A program made the position numbers and the translations under genes. The notes beneath the pieces were generated by a model. The model was not told the origin of the DNA and ran no database searches. It saw only the letters and a program-made list of their open reading frames with translations. A stretch of DNA of 64,000 nucleotides from MFZZ01 sp964582715 (lineage in GTDB: Bacteria; Patescibacteriota; Microgenomatia; UBA1406; GWC2-37-13), in contig CAZOSM010000003.1 in NCBI GenBank assembly GCA_964582715.1, positions 1 through 64,000 on the forward strand. Direction: 5' to 3'. Below, piece by piece: positions 36,000 to 44,309 of this stretch (positions are counted from its first letter, which is position 1; the number at the start of each line of letters is the position of its first letter).

Positions 36000-37082
36000 T
36001 TATCTATAAAAGATAGGCTTTTCTGTTTGTGGAAGGATGAGACTCATTCTTCTTTCTTTACTACTTACGCGCTCAATAAAGACTTTTACTTTATCACCAA
36101 CCTCAAGATTTTCTTCTCCGCTCAGCTTACTAATATGAATAAGCCCTTCTACACCAGGTTCGAGTCGTACAAAATAACCATATCGTTCCTTTCTCACAAT
36201 TTCTCCCTCATGCTCTTTTTCTTTAGGATACTTATCTTCAATATCGTGCCATGGATCATTTTGGAGTCTTTTAATAGAAAGATTTAGTTTAAGATCATTT
36301 TCATTCTTTTCTACTACCATAGCTTTTATAGTCTCACCAGGTTTTACATAAACAGCAGCATTTGTCACTTTCTCCCAAGATATTTCTGAAATATGTACTA
36401 AACCTTCTACACCATCTACCTCACAGAAGATTCCAAATTCTGATACACCAAGAACTTTTGCATCATATACTTCATCAAGTTTAATTTTGTCAAAACGTTC
36501 TTTTAATTCTTTCTGTGAAATCTGAAGTACGGCAGCTTTTTGTGAGACAACAAGCCTATTTTTTGCTTCATCAACTTCCAACACTTTTACTTTTAACTTT
36601 TGACCTTCAAGTTTTGCTGGATTATCTAAATAATCCGCAGTTAATTGAATTTTAGGAATAACTCCACGAATTCCCATAAAGTCTACAAAAACGCCACCTT
36701 TTCCATACTCTCCACAAATTACTTCAATATCTTCTTCATTTTTCTTCTTATCTTCAAGAATATTCCATTTCCCTTTCTCAAAGAATTTCCTCATTGAAAC
36801 AACTGGAAATCCTTCACGAGATTCTTCAGAAATAATGCGAATTTTGACGCTATCACCTTCTTTTAAATAAGGAAGGTATGTTGTGATTTCTTTTAATTCA
36901 CGTTCTCCAAGGACTGCATGTGCTTTAGCTCCGATATCAAAAAGTACATTTTTACGAGATAATGAAAGTATTTTTGCATCCATCTCATTTCCTTTTTGGA
37001 TGTTTGAGAGAGTGCTTTTTTGTAAAAGCATCTCCATTGGGTGAGGTTGGTTAGTGTTTGTTTTAGTTATTTTTGTTGGCAT
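36000..37082 (-). CDS. rpsA: S1 domain RNA-binding protein (ribosomal protein bS1-like)
   Basis: Four S1 repeats are visible, each with a V-x-G-x-V start and GLVHISE or GLIHISK end: about 31-105, 115-185, 200-272 and 288-355. The third repeat, EVYDAKVLGVSEFGIFCEVDG, is the clearest. The 360 residues and four repeats fit short bS1 proteins. It helps mRNA bind the ribosome. I chose ATG 37082; the longer frame begins with TTG. Confidence 0.9.
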   Translation of the reverse strand: MPTKITKTNTNQPHPMEMLLQKSTLSNIQKGNEMDAKILSLSRKNVLFDIGAKAHAVLGERELKEITTYLPYLKEGDSVKIRIISEESREGFPVVSMRKFFEKGKWNILEDKKKNEEDIEVICGEYGKGGVFVDFMGIRGVIPKIQLTADYLDNPAKLEGQKLKVKVLEVDEAKNRLVVSQKAAVLQISQKELKERFDKIKLDEVYDAKVLGVSEFGIFCEVDGVEGLVHISEISWEKVTNAAVYVKPGETIKAMVVEKNENDLKLNLSIKRLQNDPWHDIEDKYPKEKEHEGEIVRKERYGYFVRLEPGVEGLIHISKLSGEENLEVGDKVKVFIERVSSKERRMSLILPQTEKPIFYR

Positions 37083-37167
37083 CAATAAAATTCTCCTTTT
37101 CTATATATAGAATATAGGTATTTAATATACCATATTTTGATTAAAATTCAATAAGTAAGTTGGGAGG

Positions 37168-37707
37168 CTATAATTGTTCTATCTCACGTTGTGCTTGATT
37201 ATTTTTATCAAGAATAGTTTTAAATGTTTCAATTTCTGCTTCATTTAATTCTTTCATAACCTGTGCAATCACTTCCTTATGTTTAGCGTTACTTTGTTCC
37301 AGTTTTATAATAAAATCATCAGAAGATTCATTACCTTGCTCCTTTGCTTCTTTTAAAAGGGGTGTTATTTTTAAAAAGTAATCTTCTGCTTTCATAAGTT
37401 CTCTTTTTGATAAGTCTTCCTTCCCTTTTTGTGCCAGTTGGAGAGCTATAGACATTTTTTTATCAGATAAATGTAAATATAGCTGTGCTTTTTTTATATT
37501 ATCTCGTGTAGTAAAAACTAATACAGTATCACGGAATTCCTTTACAAAATAAAGAGGATGATCAGTTAATATACCTGGATATGGTAGTGAATATATAACT
37601 GATGGCTCTTCTATGTCTAGTGATTGCGACTGTGTTATAAGCGCTATATTAGGTAGAAGGAAGAATGAAAATAAAATGATCACAAAAATTGCTAAACCTT
37701 TTCGCAT
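37168..37707 (-). CDS. Exported DUF5667-like protein
   Basis: A signal peptide or anchor (residues 5-25) precedes a helical domain containing the YPGILTDHPLYFVKEFRD motif, then a Lys-rich KAQLYLHLSDKKM segment. These are typical of DUF5667 proteins common in Patescibacteria. The 179 residues end in a coiled-coil-like stretch. The function of the family is not established. Confidence 0.8.
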   Translation of the reverse strand: MRKGLAIFVIILFSFFLLPNIALITQSQSLDIEEPSVIYSLPYPGILTDHPLYFVKEFRDTVLVFTTRDNIKKAQLYLHLSDKKMSIALQLAQKGKEDLSKRELMKAEDYFLKITPLLKEAKEQGNESSDDFIIKLEQSNAKHKEVIAQVMKELNEAEIETFKTILDKNNQAQREIEQL

Positions 37708-37741
37708 TCGGTTATTGTACCAATTAACTATTAAAACACAA

Positions 37742-37795
37742 CCCCGCTATTCTCTTCGTCATAATAATTGTATCATGACAAATGCCGTAGCGGGG
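37742..37795 (-). terminator. Candidate terminator after HU
   Basis: CCCCGCTA (37742-37749) and TAGCGGGG (37788-37795) form an eight-base-pair stem. An inner GTCAT/ATGAC pair can form within the 38-base loop. On the minus strand it follows the HU stop after an AT-rich stretch, and TTGTGTTTT lies beyond it. It partly fills the gap before the DUF5667 gene. Confidence 0.45.
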
Positions 37796-37811
37796 ATTGT
37801 GAAAAAAATTC

Positions 37812-38084
37812 TTATTTAACTCTTCTTTTAAGACTTTTACCTGCGGTAAAGCCTGGAGTTTTTGTTGCAGGAATTTGAATTTCTGCACCAGTTTGAGGAT
37901 TACGACCTTTACGTGCTGCACGACCTCGTACTAAGAATGTTCCAAATCCAGTTACAACTACTTTTTCACCTCTTTCCATTGCGTCAGCAACGGTACCAAA
38001 TACTGCATTTACTGCATCTTTAGAAGCTTTTGAGGTTAATCCAGCTTTCTTTGCAACTTGAGCAATTAAATCTGCTTTTGTCAT
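37812..38084 (-). CDS. HU family DNA-binding protein
   Basis: The 90 residues match HU/IHF: TKADLIAQVAKKAGLTSKAS at the start, GFGTF near 46-50, RKGRNPQTG in the DNA-binding arm and KSLKRRVK at the end. It bends and compacts DNA. A very strong ribosome site (AGGGGGTGA) lies upstream, fitting an abundant protein. Proximity to the origin is notable. Confidence 0.97.
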   Translation of the reverse strand: MTKADLIAQVAKKAGLTSKASKDAVNAVFGTVADAMERGEKVVVTGFGTFLVRGRAARKGRNPQTGAEIQIPATKTPGFTAGKSLKRRVK

Positions 38085-38233
38085 CTGTTATATTTCACCC
38101 CCTTCCCTGAATTTCGAGCCCTGTCTCTTTTGGAGCGCAGGACTAAGACTTAAATAATATATCAATAAAAGGTTATCCCGAATGAGGCTTCTTGTCAATC
38201 CCCATTTAGAATATCTTATTGTTACAATCTATA

Positions 38234-39688
38234 TCAATTAAATTTTGCCGTTGACTCTGTTCGAAATTCTCGAAGAATAGTGATTTTAATTTGTCCTGGA
38301 AAGATATCAAACTTTTCCTCTAGTTCTTCTTTAATTTTAGTTGCCATAATTTTTGCATCATCATCTGAAACTGATTCTGGTTGGACTATGACTCGTAATT
38401 CTCGACCTGCTTGGAGGGCATACACATCTCGCACCCCTTTTTTAGCTTTTGCTGTATCTTCTATTGTTTTGATACGCTTCAAATATTCTTGAAAGTCTTC
38501 ATGACGTGCTCCAGGCCTACCACCAGATACAGCATCTGAAATATAGACAATGACTGCTTCAATTGAAGGAAAAGGAATATCTTCATGGTGAGCTGCTACT
38601 GTATCGATAACTTTTTGTGGGAAATTATGTTTTTTTAGAAGCTCTACTCCTAAATCTACATGTGAACCTTCTTTATCTGTAACAACTTTACCAATATCAT
38701 GCAGAAGACACCCTAGTTTTACTGTATTAACATCAGCTTTTAGTTCGTGGGCGAGAGATACTCCAATACGAGTTTCTTCTAATGTATGAAGAATCATGTT
38801 TTGACCATAGGAATATCTGAATTTAAAGTTTCCCAGCATTCGTACAATCTCTGCTGGCAGATTAAAGATACCAACTCTATGTGCTAAATCCTCACCTGCT
38901 TTCATAATAATTTGATCTACTTCTTTTCGTACTTTATGAACAATTTCTTCAATTCGTTGTGGTTGAATTCTGCCATCTTTAATTAACCTTTCCAAAGATA
39001 TACGCGCTATCTCACGACGAACTGCATCAAATGAAGAAAGCCTTATTACCCCTTCTTCTTCTAAGTCAACATCAATACCTGTTGCCAGTTCAAATGCTCT
39101 AATATTTCGACCATCTTTACCAATAATACGTCCTTTATATTCGTCATTAGGTAACTGGACAACTGAAAGAGTATACTCTGATGTATAGTCTGTTACACCA
39201 TAACGCATTGAATCTATCAGTATTTCTTTTGCTTTTTCTGTAGAAGTTTTTTTAATTTCTTCTTCTGCTTCACGGATCCTCTTTGCAATATCTCCTTTTA
39301 ACCTATCTTCCCATGCGTTCAGAAGAAGTTTTCGAGCCTCATCTTTAGTCATTTGAGCAATCTTCTCAAGCTTTAATAGAATTTTGTCTTTATGCTCTTC
39401 GTATTCTTTTTTAACCTTTTCTGTCTCAGTTTTGATCCGTTCAAAATGCTGCTTCTCTTTTTGGAGTTGACTTTCTCTATCTTCTAATTGCTGCTCCTTA
39501 CGAGATAATCTCTTTTCTATCTCCAAACTTTCATTTACTGCTTTACTTGCATCACGCTCTGCTTCTCTTTTAATCCGGATTGCTTCCTCATTTGCTTTCA
39601 AAATTACTTCTTTCGCTTCTTGTTTAGCTTTTAGAAGTTCTTCTTTTCTTTGTTGTTTAAACAAAGATTGTAATAATGACTTAAACAT
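38234..39688 (-). CDS. rny: Ribonuclease Y without N-terminal membrane anchor
   Basis: The order is a long coiled coil (about 12-135), a KH domain with GRIIGKDGRNIRAFE (about 189-203), and an HD domain with HTLEETRIGVSLAHEL, LLHDIGK and AAHHEDIPFPS. RNase Y begins mRNA decay. Standard RNase Y has about 25 hydrophobic residues at the N-terminus; this one starts MFKSLLQSLFKQQRKEE, at most a short amphipathic helix. The 484-residue length is about 35 short of usual. No upstream start adds an anchor. Confidence 0.95.
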   Translation of the reverse strand: MFKSLLQSLFKQQRKEELLKAKQEAKEVILKANEEAIRIKREAERDASKAVNESLEIEKRLSRKEQQLEDRESQLQKEKQHFERIKTETEKVKKEYEEHKDKILLKLEKIAQMTKDEARKLLLNAWEDRLKGDIAKRIREAEEEIKKTSTEKAKEILIDSMRYGVTDYTSEYTLSVVQLPNDEYKGRIIGKDGRNIRAFELATGIDVDLEEEGVIRLSSFDAVRREIARISLERLIKDGRIQPQRIEEIVHKVRKEVDQIIMKAGEDLAHRVGIFNLPAEIVRMLGNFKFRYSYGQNMILHTLEETRIGVSLAHELKADVNTVKLGCLLHDIGKVVTDKEGSHVDLGVELLKKHNFPQKVIDTVAAHHEDIPFPSIEAVIVYISDAVSGGRPGARHEDFQEYLKRIKTIEDTAKAKKGVRDVYALQAGRELRVIVQPESVSDDDAKIMATKIKEELEEKFDIFPGQIKITILREFRTESTAKFN

Positions 39689-39861
39689 ATAAATATATTG
39701 ATAGTGAAGTGTGTGTCAAAATTGAGGCACAATATACCCTTAAGAGAGGTTACATTAGGGTATGTATAGAATGTTCTCTAAATAGATATTTCATACAAGT
39801 ACTATTTAATTAATTATTTTGATGTTATTTTGACACGCTTCGAAATTTTAACTACCTAATT

Positions 39862-40344
39862 CTACTCCTCGGAAGCCAATTCTTCAATTGTTTTTTTAAT
39901 TATGTCATAAGTAAATCCTCTTCTTAATAGAAATTGTATAGCCTTTTTAGTACGTTCTTCTGAAGAATATGCACTATATCTGGACCATTTTGACTGTAAA
40001 GCTTTCTTTGCTAAAAATTTTTCATTTAAAGGATTTGCTTCAAAATAGGTATCTATTAAATCTTTACTTACACCTTTTTGCCTAAGCTCCATTGATAAAA
40101 CGAATTCACTCTTGGGTTTTGATGATGATCTAGAATGGATGAATTCCTGTATATAAGCAGTATCATTTATATAACCTTCTTCTTTTAGTTGATCGATTGT
40201 TTTGTCAATAAAATGAGAAGGAATATGTTTTTGTTCAGCTTTTTGAAATAAATACATTTTTATCTCTTGCTCAGTTCTCATTCGATATGAAAGGTATCTG
40301 TATGCAAAATTAAGAAGTCTTACAACTTCTTTTTGTACTTCCAT
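39862..40344 (-). CDS. recX: RecX regulatory protein
   Basis: The 160-residue product has the three tandem three-helix repeats of RecX, seen in AYRYLSYRMRTEQEIKMYL, GYINDTAYIQEFIHSR, the central LRQKGVSKDLI block and RRGFTYDIIKKTIEEL. RecX binds RecA filaments and limits them. It starts 14 bases after recA on the same strand, the classic arrangement. Confidence 0.93.
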   Translation of the reverse strand: MEVQKEVVRLLNFAYRYLSYRMRTEQEIKMYLFQKAEQKHIPSHFIDKTIDQLKEEGYINDTAYIQEFIHSRSSSKPKSEFVLSMELRQKGVSKDLIDTYFEANPLNEKFLAKKALQSKWSRYSAYSSEERTKKAIQFLLRRGFTYDIIKKTIEELASEE

Positions 40345-40358
40345 AACAAATGTATAAA

Positions 40359-41405
40359 TTATTCTTTAGCTTTAGATTTAGGTTCTACCTCTTTCTTTTG
40401 GTTTTTTTTTCCTTCTAGCTTAACATATACCTCCTTAATAATCTTGTCTTTCAGCTTTGGATCTTCTTCAAGAGCTATTTTTGCTTGTTCAACCCCTTGT
40501 CCAATAACATTTCCTTCATATTTCAAAAAAGCTCCACTTTTTTCTAGTACATTTTGTGCAACTGCCATATCTATAATCGATGCAAGCTTATCAATTCCTT
40601 CAGCATTAATTGTAAATTCTGCCACTTTAAATGGGGGAGCCACTTTATTTTTAACAACTTTAACTCGAACACGCGATCCGATTACTTCATCTCCTTTTTT
40701 AAGAGTTTGAATTTTACGAATATCCATACGGACGGATGCATAAAACTTCATTGCAAGCCCACCTGGAGTTGTTTCTGGATTTCCAAACATAATTCCAATC
40801 TTTAATCTAAGTTGATTAGTGAATACAATTGTCGTCTTTGATTTAGAAACAACTGCAGTTAACTTTCGTAATGCCTGAGACATTAATCGTGCTTGTAATC
40901 CCATCTGAGAATCTCCCATCTCACCTTCAATTTCTGAACGAGGTACTAAAGCAGCTACAGAATCTACTACAATAAGATCAACTGCTCCGGATCTAACCAG
41001 TGTTTCTGTAATTTCTAGTGCTTGTTCTCCTGTATCTGGTTGTGAAATAAGAAGTTGATCTAAGTTAACACCAAGTGTTTGTGCCCAAGCAGGATCCATA
41101 GCGTGCTCTGCATCAATGAATGCTGCTGTGCCACCTTCTTTTTGAATCTGAGAGATAAGTGATAGAGTAATAGTTGTTTTACCAGATGCTTCTGGGCCAT
41201 AAAGCTCTATTATTCTTCCTTTAGGAACACCTCCTACTCCAAGTGCCATGTCTAAAGGTAAAATACCAGTAGAAATTTTCTCAACTGGTGTGGCAGGTCC
41301 ATCTCCCAACTTCATAATAGCCCCTTTACCAAACTGCTTGCGAATTTGCTCAATTGCTAAATCCATTGCTTTGCTTTTAGGATTATTACTATCTTTTGTG
41401 GACAT
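40359..41405 (-). CDS. recA: Recombinase RecA
   Basis: The core motifs are GPEASGKTT (Walker A), the IDAEHAMDPAWA stretch, LIVVDSVAALVPR (Walker B) and GGLAMKFYASVR. The 348 residues fit. RecA catalyses strand exchange and SOS signalling. I chose ATG 41405, which gives the usual MSTKDSNNPKSKA start, over 41417. The promoter described at 41435-41463 reads into it. Confidence 0.98.
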   Translation of the reverse strand: MSTKDSNNPKSKAMDLAIEQIRKQFGKGAIMKLGDGPATPVEKISTGILPLDMALGVGGVPKGRIIELYGPEASGKTTITLSLISQIQKEGGTAAFIDAEHAMDPAWAQTLGVNLDQLLISQPDTGEQALEITETLVRSGAVDLIVVDSVAALVPRSEIEGEMGDSQMGLQARLMSQALRKLTAVVSKSKTTIVFTNQLRLKIGIMFGNPETTPGGLAMKFYASVRMDIRKIQTLKKGDEVIGSRVRVKVVKNKVAPPFKVAEFTINAEGIDKLASIIDMAVAQNVLEKSGAFLKYEGNVIGQGVEQAKIALEEDPKLKDKIIKEVYVKLEGKKNQKKEVEPKSKAKE

Positions 41406-41411
41406 AAAAAC

Positions 41412-41425
41412 ATACATAAATGTAT
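41412..41425. promoter_or_regulatory. Inverted repeat in the recA leader
   Basis: ATACAT-AA-ATGTAT is a perfect six-base inverted repeat with a two-base spacer, lying between the recA -10 element and its start codon. The position would suit a repressor. It does not match the known LexA boxes of Firmicutes or Proteobacteria. Confidence 0.4.
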
Positions 41426-41434
41426 AACGTCTAC

Positions 41435-41463
41435 ATTATGACAAAATTAAAAATAAAAAGCAA
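41435..41463 (-). promoter_or_regulatory. recA promoter
   Basis: On the minus strand TTGCTT (41463-41458) and CATAAT (41440-41435) are separated by exactly 17 bases, a good sigma-70-type promoter about 30 bases upstream of the recA ATG. Confidence 0.65.
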
Positions 41464-41508
41464 TGGATGAATGTAATAATTAAGTATGAAGTAGTGTTGT
41501 GGCTTTTA

Positions 41509-41982
41509 TTACACTCTCTTTTTAAGATAAGCTCCTAGAGTAAGCGCAGAAAAAGCAAGCGGAAGAACAAGTGTTGAAGCACCTGTTTCTGGTATTTGAG
41601 TAAGACCACCTTTTGTTGTTCCATTGGTAATGGTGGTGGTTTCACCTGTTCTATTATTTTTATAGACTATTTCTTCTGATTCTTGTTTTACGTCAGAATT
41701 ACCATTAACCACAATGGTTGTTGGGGTTGGGGACGTTTTTTGTGCAACAGCTTTTGATGGTGTTGGAGTTGGAGAATTATCTCGGTTAAACAAAAATGAA
41801 AATGGATTCCAATTTCTGCCACCATTATCTTCCTCTATTGTTGGGGTTGGAGTCAAGGTAACAGTTACCGATGTTCCATTTTGTGAAGTTGTTGCTGAAC
41901 GGAATCTACTTCCAATCCAAACAAACACTAAAATTAAAACAATAAATCCGATAACCAGTGAAATTAATCTATTAAATTCCAT
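41509..41982 (-). CDS. Surface protein with Pro/Thr linker and sortase-like tail
   Basis: An N-terminal helix (about 7-25) is followed by Ser/Thr/Pro-rich linkers with repeated TPTPT and a short polar region. The C-terminus has IPETGA, a hydrophobic segment and KKRV, the layout of an LPxTG-type sorting signal. The 157 residues have no catalytic domain. It could be a sortase substrate or a bitopic membrane protein. No sortase is in the window. Confidence 0.7.
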   Translation of the reverse strand: MEFNRLISLVIGFIVLILVFVWIGSRFRSATTSQNGTSVTVTLTPTPTIEEDNGGRNWNPFSFLFNRDNSPTPTPSKAVAQKTSPTPTTIVVNGNSDVKQESEEIVYKNNRTGETTTITNGTTKGGLTQIPETGASTLVLPLAFSALTLGAYLKKRV

Positions 41983-42038
41983 AGTTTGATTATTATATCA
42001 AACCATGTTTTTATTTTCAACCTATAATAAATATTATA

Positions 42039-42713
42039 TTAACCTCTTGCAAGGGTTATAGCATAAACTGTGTTCACACCTTGTTGTTTTAACACCTTTG
42101 CAGCCTCTTTACACGTACTCCCGGTTGTATACACATCGTCTATCAAAATTATAGTGTTATATTCAATTTTATTTACTTTTAAAACAAATGCATCTCTCAT
42201 ATTTTGCTGTCTATCTTCTCTACCTGTGGAAGTGGCTTGAGGAGTGGTATATCTAGCTCTTTTCAGAATATCAACAGTATTTATTCCTGTTTTTACTTTT
42301 AAAAATTTGGCAAACGGAGTAACTTGGTTAAAACCTCGTTCTTTTAGTCTTCTCGTGTGCAGTGGAATTACTTGAAAGGCAACACTTGGAGATATTTTTA
42401 TTATTTCTTTTATTATTACTAGTCTGTACTCGGGAATAAACGTATAAAAATCTTCCCAAACTGAATACAACAACTTGTATTTAACTGTTTTTATAAAGGT
42501 TCGTATAAAACCTTTATAATGAAAAAGACTTATTACTCCATCTACCTCTCCGATACAAGTATCGTGTTTTCTTCCATATAAGGATATTTTTTCACAATAA
42601 GGGCAAACGTCTTTATTAACGAGGTAGATCTTTCCTATACAGTTTGTACAGATGTAAGATCCAAAAGTATTACAACCTATACAGAATTTAGGAAATAGCA
42701 TATCCAAAATCAT
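42039..42713 (-). CDS. comF: ComF family phosphoribosyltransferase-like protein
   Basis: The N-terminus has two Cys pairs forming a zinc ribbon (FCIGC, ICTNC and CPYC with a later Cys). The C-terminal domain shows the PRPP loop IILIDDVYTTGSTCKEA, the PRTase signature, and KERGFNQV. ComF is needed for DNA uptake in competent bacteria. It is divergent from dnaA across the origin region. Its presence fits uptake of DNA or nucleotides by a CPR cell. Confidence 0.92.
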   Translation of the reverse strand: MILDMLFPKFCIGCNTFGSYICTNCIGKIYLVNKDVCPYCEKISLYGRKHDTCIGEVDGVISLFHYKGFIRTFIKTVKYKLLYSVWEDFYTFIPEYRLVIIKEIIKISPSVAFQVIPLHTRRLKERGFNQVTPFAKFLKVKTGINTVDILKRARYTTPQATSTGREDRQQNMRDAFVLKVNKIEYNTIILIDDVYTTGSTCKEAAKVLKQQGVNTVYAITLARG

Positions 42714-42789
42714 AGTTTTAATATACTTCTTTAATTTACCTTTTCCTAGACGTCCAAATTATATGTCTTTTATACAAGTTTTTTACCTG

Positions 42790-42818
42790 TTGAAATTGCG
42801 TGTTAATATGTTTATTAT
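42790..42818 (+). promoter_or_regulatory. dnaA promoter
   Basis: TTGAAA (42790-42795) and TATTAT (42813-42818) are spaced by exactly 17 bases, 48 bases upstream of the dnaA ATG. The DnaA boxes at 42820-42838 begin just after the -10 element, at the expected start of transcription, which would allow DnaA to repress its own gene. Confidence 0.7.
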
Positions 42819-42819
42819 T

Positions 42820-42838
42820 TGTGGATAAGTTATCCACA
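42820..42838. promoter_or_regulatory. Inverted pair of consensus DnaA boxes
   Basis: TGTGGATAA (42820-42828) and TTATCCACA (42830-42838) are two perfect consensus DnaA boxes in inverted orientation, one base apart. With the dnaA/dnaN context and diverging gene orientation they mark the probable replication origin. Confidence 0.85.
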
Positions 42839-42865
42839 TTCTATTCTCTTTTATAATTAAGAACT

Positions 42866-44194
42866 ATGGCATCATCTTTCTGGAATTCATTTTTAGAGTC
42901 AAAAAAAGAAATTAAAGCTAGAAACCCTATTTATTTCTCTATTTTGAAAGATCTTATCCCCACTGAGGTAACAGATACCCACATTGTCTTAGGGTGTACT
43001 AGTGTAGGGGCTAAAAATTATCTAGAGAAAAAAAAGGATGAATTAGAAGGTATGGTTTCTTTGTTTGTAGGTAAAAAAGTTTCAATTGAGTTTAGTGTAA
43101 TTGAGAAAGAGTTATCAAAGGATAATGCACCACTTCTTACCTTTCAGCCCTCCAAAGAAGATATTTATAGGAAAGCAGGTTTAAATAGCAACTATACTTT
43201 TGAAAATTTTGCTGTTTCTTCAACAAATCAAGTGGCCTTTGCTGCGTCACAATCGGTAGCTCAAACTCCTGGTACTTCTTATAACCCTTTGTTTTTATAT
43301 GGTGGTGTGGGTGTGGGAAAAACACACTTAGCCCAAGCCATAGCGCATATTATATTGCAGGAAAACACGGACAGTAAAGTCTACTTTTGCTCTGGTGAAA
43401 AATTTATGAATGACTTAATAGAATCTATTCGAGAAAAGACTACACAACGGTTTAGAAGAAAATATCGTTCTCTAGACCTTATCATTATCGATGATATTCA
43501 ATTTATTGCGGGTAAAACTACTGTTCAGGAAGAGTTTTTCCATACATTTAATAGTATTGTTTCAGGGGGCGGACAAGTGGTGCTTACATCGGATCGCCCT
43601 CCACATGAGATACAGAAACTGGAAGATAGGCTTCGTTCTCGATTCTCCGGTGGGCTTATTGTAGATATTCAAAGTCCAGATTTTGAGCTACGAACTGCAA
43701 TAATTATGATTAAAGCAAAGGAGAAAAATATAGCTCTTGATATTGAGGCAGCAAAAGCAATTGCAGAGAATGTGAGCGATACAAGAGCTTTGGAAGGGAC
43801 TCTTCTTTCTTTATATGCACGAAATGTTAATTCTAGTAAGCCAATTGATCTGGAGTTAGTTGAAGGATTTTATCAAAACAAGGTAGAAAAAACAAAAAAA
43901 AGAGTTTCACCTCAAGATATTATTAAAACAGTCTGTTCATATTATGATATTAAACAGTCGCATATAAAAGGAAAATCGCGGGCCAGTAAAATTGCTCTTA
44001 CGAGGCAAATTGCCATGTATCTGCTTCGGACAGAATTAGATTTAAACCTTGAAGAGGTTGCTTATATCATTAAAAGAAAAGATCATACAACTGTTATTCA
44101 CGCTGTAAATAAGATTCAAAGTATGTTGATAAAAGATACTTCTTTTAAAGAAGAGATTGATATGATAATGAATTCTGTACGTTCATCAACATAG
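42866..44194 (+). CDS. dnaA: Chromosomal replication initiator DnaA
   Basis: Domain I occupies about 1-75. Domain III has Walker A GGVGVGKTH (about 150-158), the LIIIDDIQFIAGK Walker B stretch and the sensor VVLTSDRPP. Domain IV ends with the box-reading helix-turn-helix KRKDHTTVIHAVNKI. The 442 residues fit. DnaA opens the origin. Boxes lie on both sides of the gene. Confidence 0.98.
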   Translation: MASSFWNSFLESKKEIKARNPIYFSILKDLIPTEVTDTHIVLGCTSVGAKNYLEKKKDELEGMVSLFVGKKVSIEFSVIEKELSKDNAPLLTFQPSKEDIYRKAGLNSNYTFENFAVSSTNQVAFAASQSVAQTPGTSYNPLFLYGGVGVGKTHLAQAIAHIILQENTDSKVYFCSGEKFMNDLIESIREKTTQRFRRKYRSLDLIIIDDIQFIAGKTTVQEEFFHTFNSIVSGGGQVVLTSDRPPHEIQKLEDRLRSRFSGGLIVDIQSPDFELRTAIIMIKAKEKNIALDIEAAKAIAENVSDTRALEGTLLSLYARNVNSSKPIDLELVEGFYQNKVEKTKKRVSPQDIIKTVCSYYDIKQSHIKGKSRASKIALTRQIAMYLLRTELDLNLEEVAYIIKRKDHTTVIHAVNKIQSMLIKDTSFKEEIDMIMNSVRSST

Positions 44195-44309
44195 TTTCCA
44201 CGTGTTATCAACACTGTTTATTTTCAGTTTATTTTGTCTTGAAAATGCGTTTCGTTTTTTATACACTTATGCACAGCCTCTAATACTACTAAATTATATT
44301 TTCTAAACT
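44195..44309. other. Origin spacer between dnaA and dnaN
   Basis: This 115-base AT-rich gap contains DnaA-box-like sites TTATCAACA (44205-44213) and TTATGCACA (44267-44275), and a weaker TTATACACT (44259-44267). Each differs from the consensus by one or two bases. With the perfect boxes before dnaA this supports a bipartite origin around the gene. Confidence 0.6.

Noticed and set aside
39689..39861. Gene or structured RNA between rny and recX
   Set aside because: A seven-base inverted repeat (ATACCCT with AGGGTAT, about 39732-39762) is present, but the loop is long and there is no T-run or conserved RNA motif that I recognise.
41412..41425. LexA box at recA
   Set aside because: The inverted repeat does not match known LexA operators, so it is listed only as an unassigned repeat.
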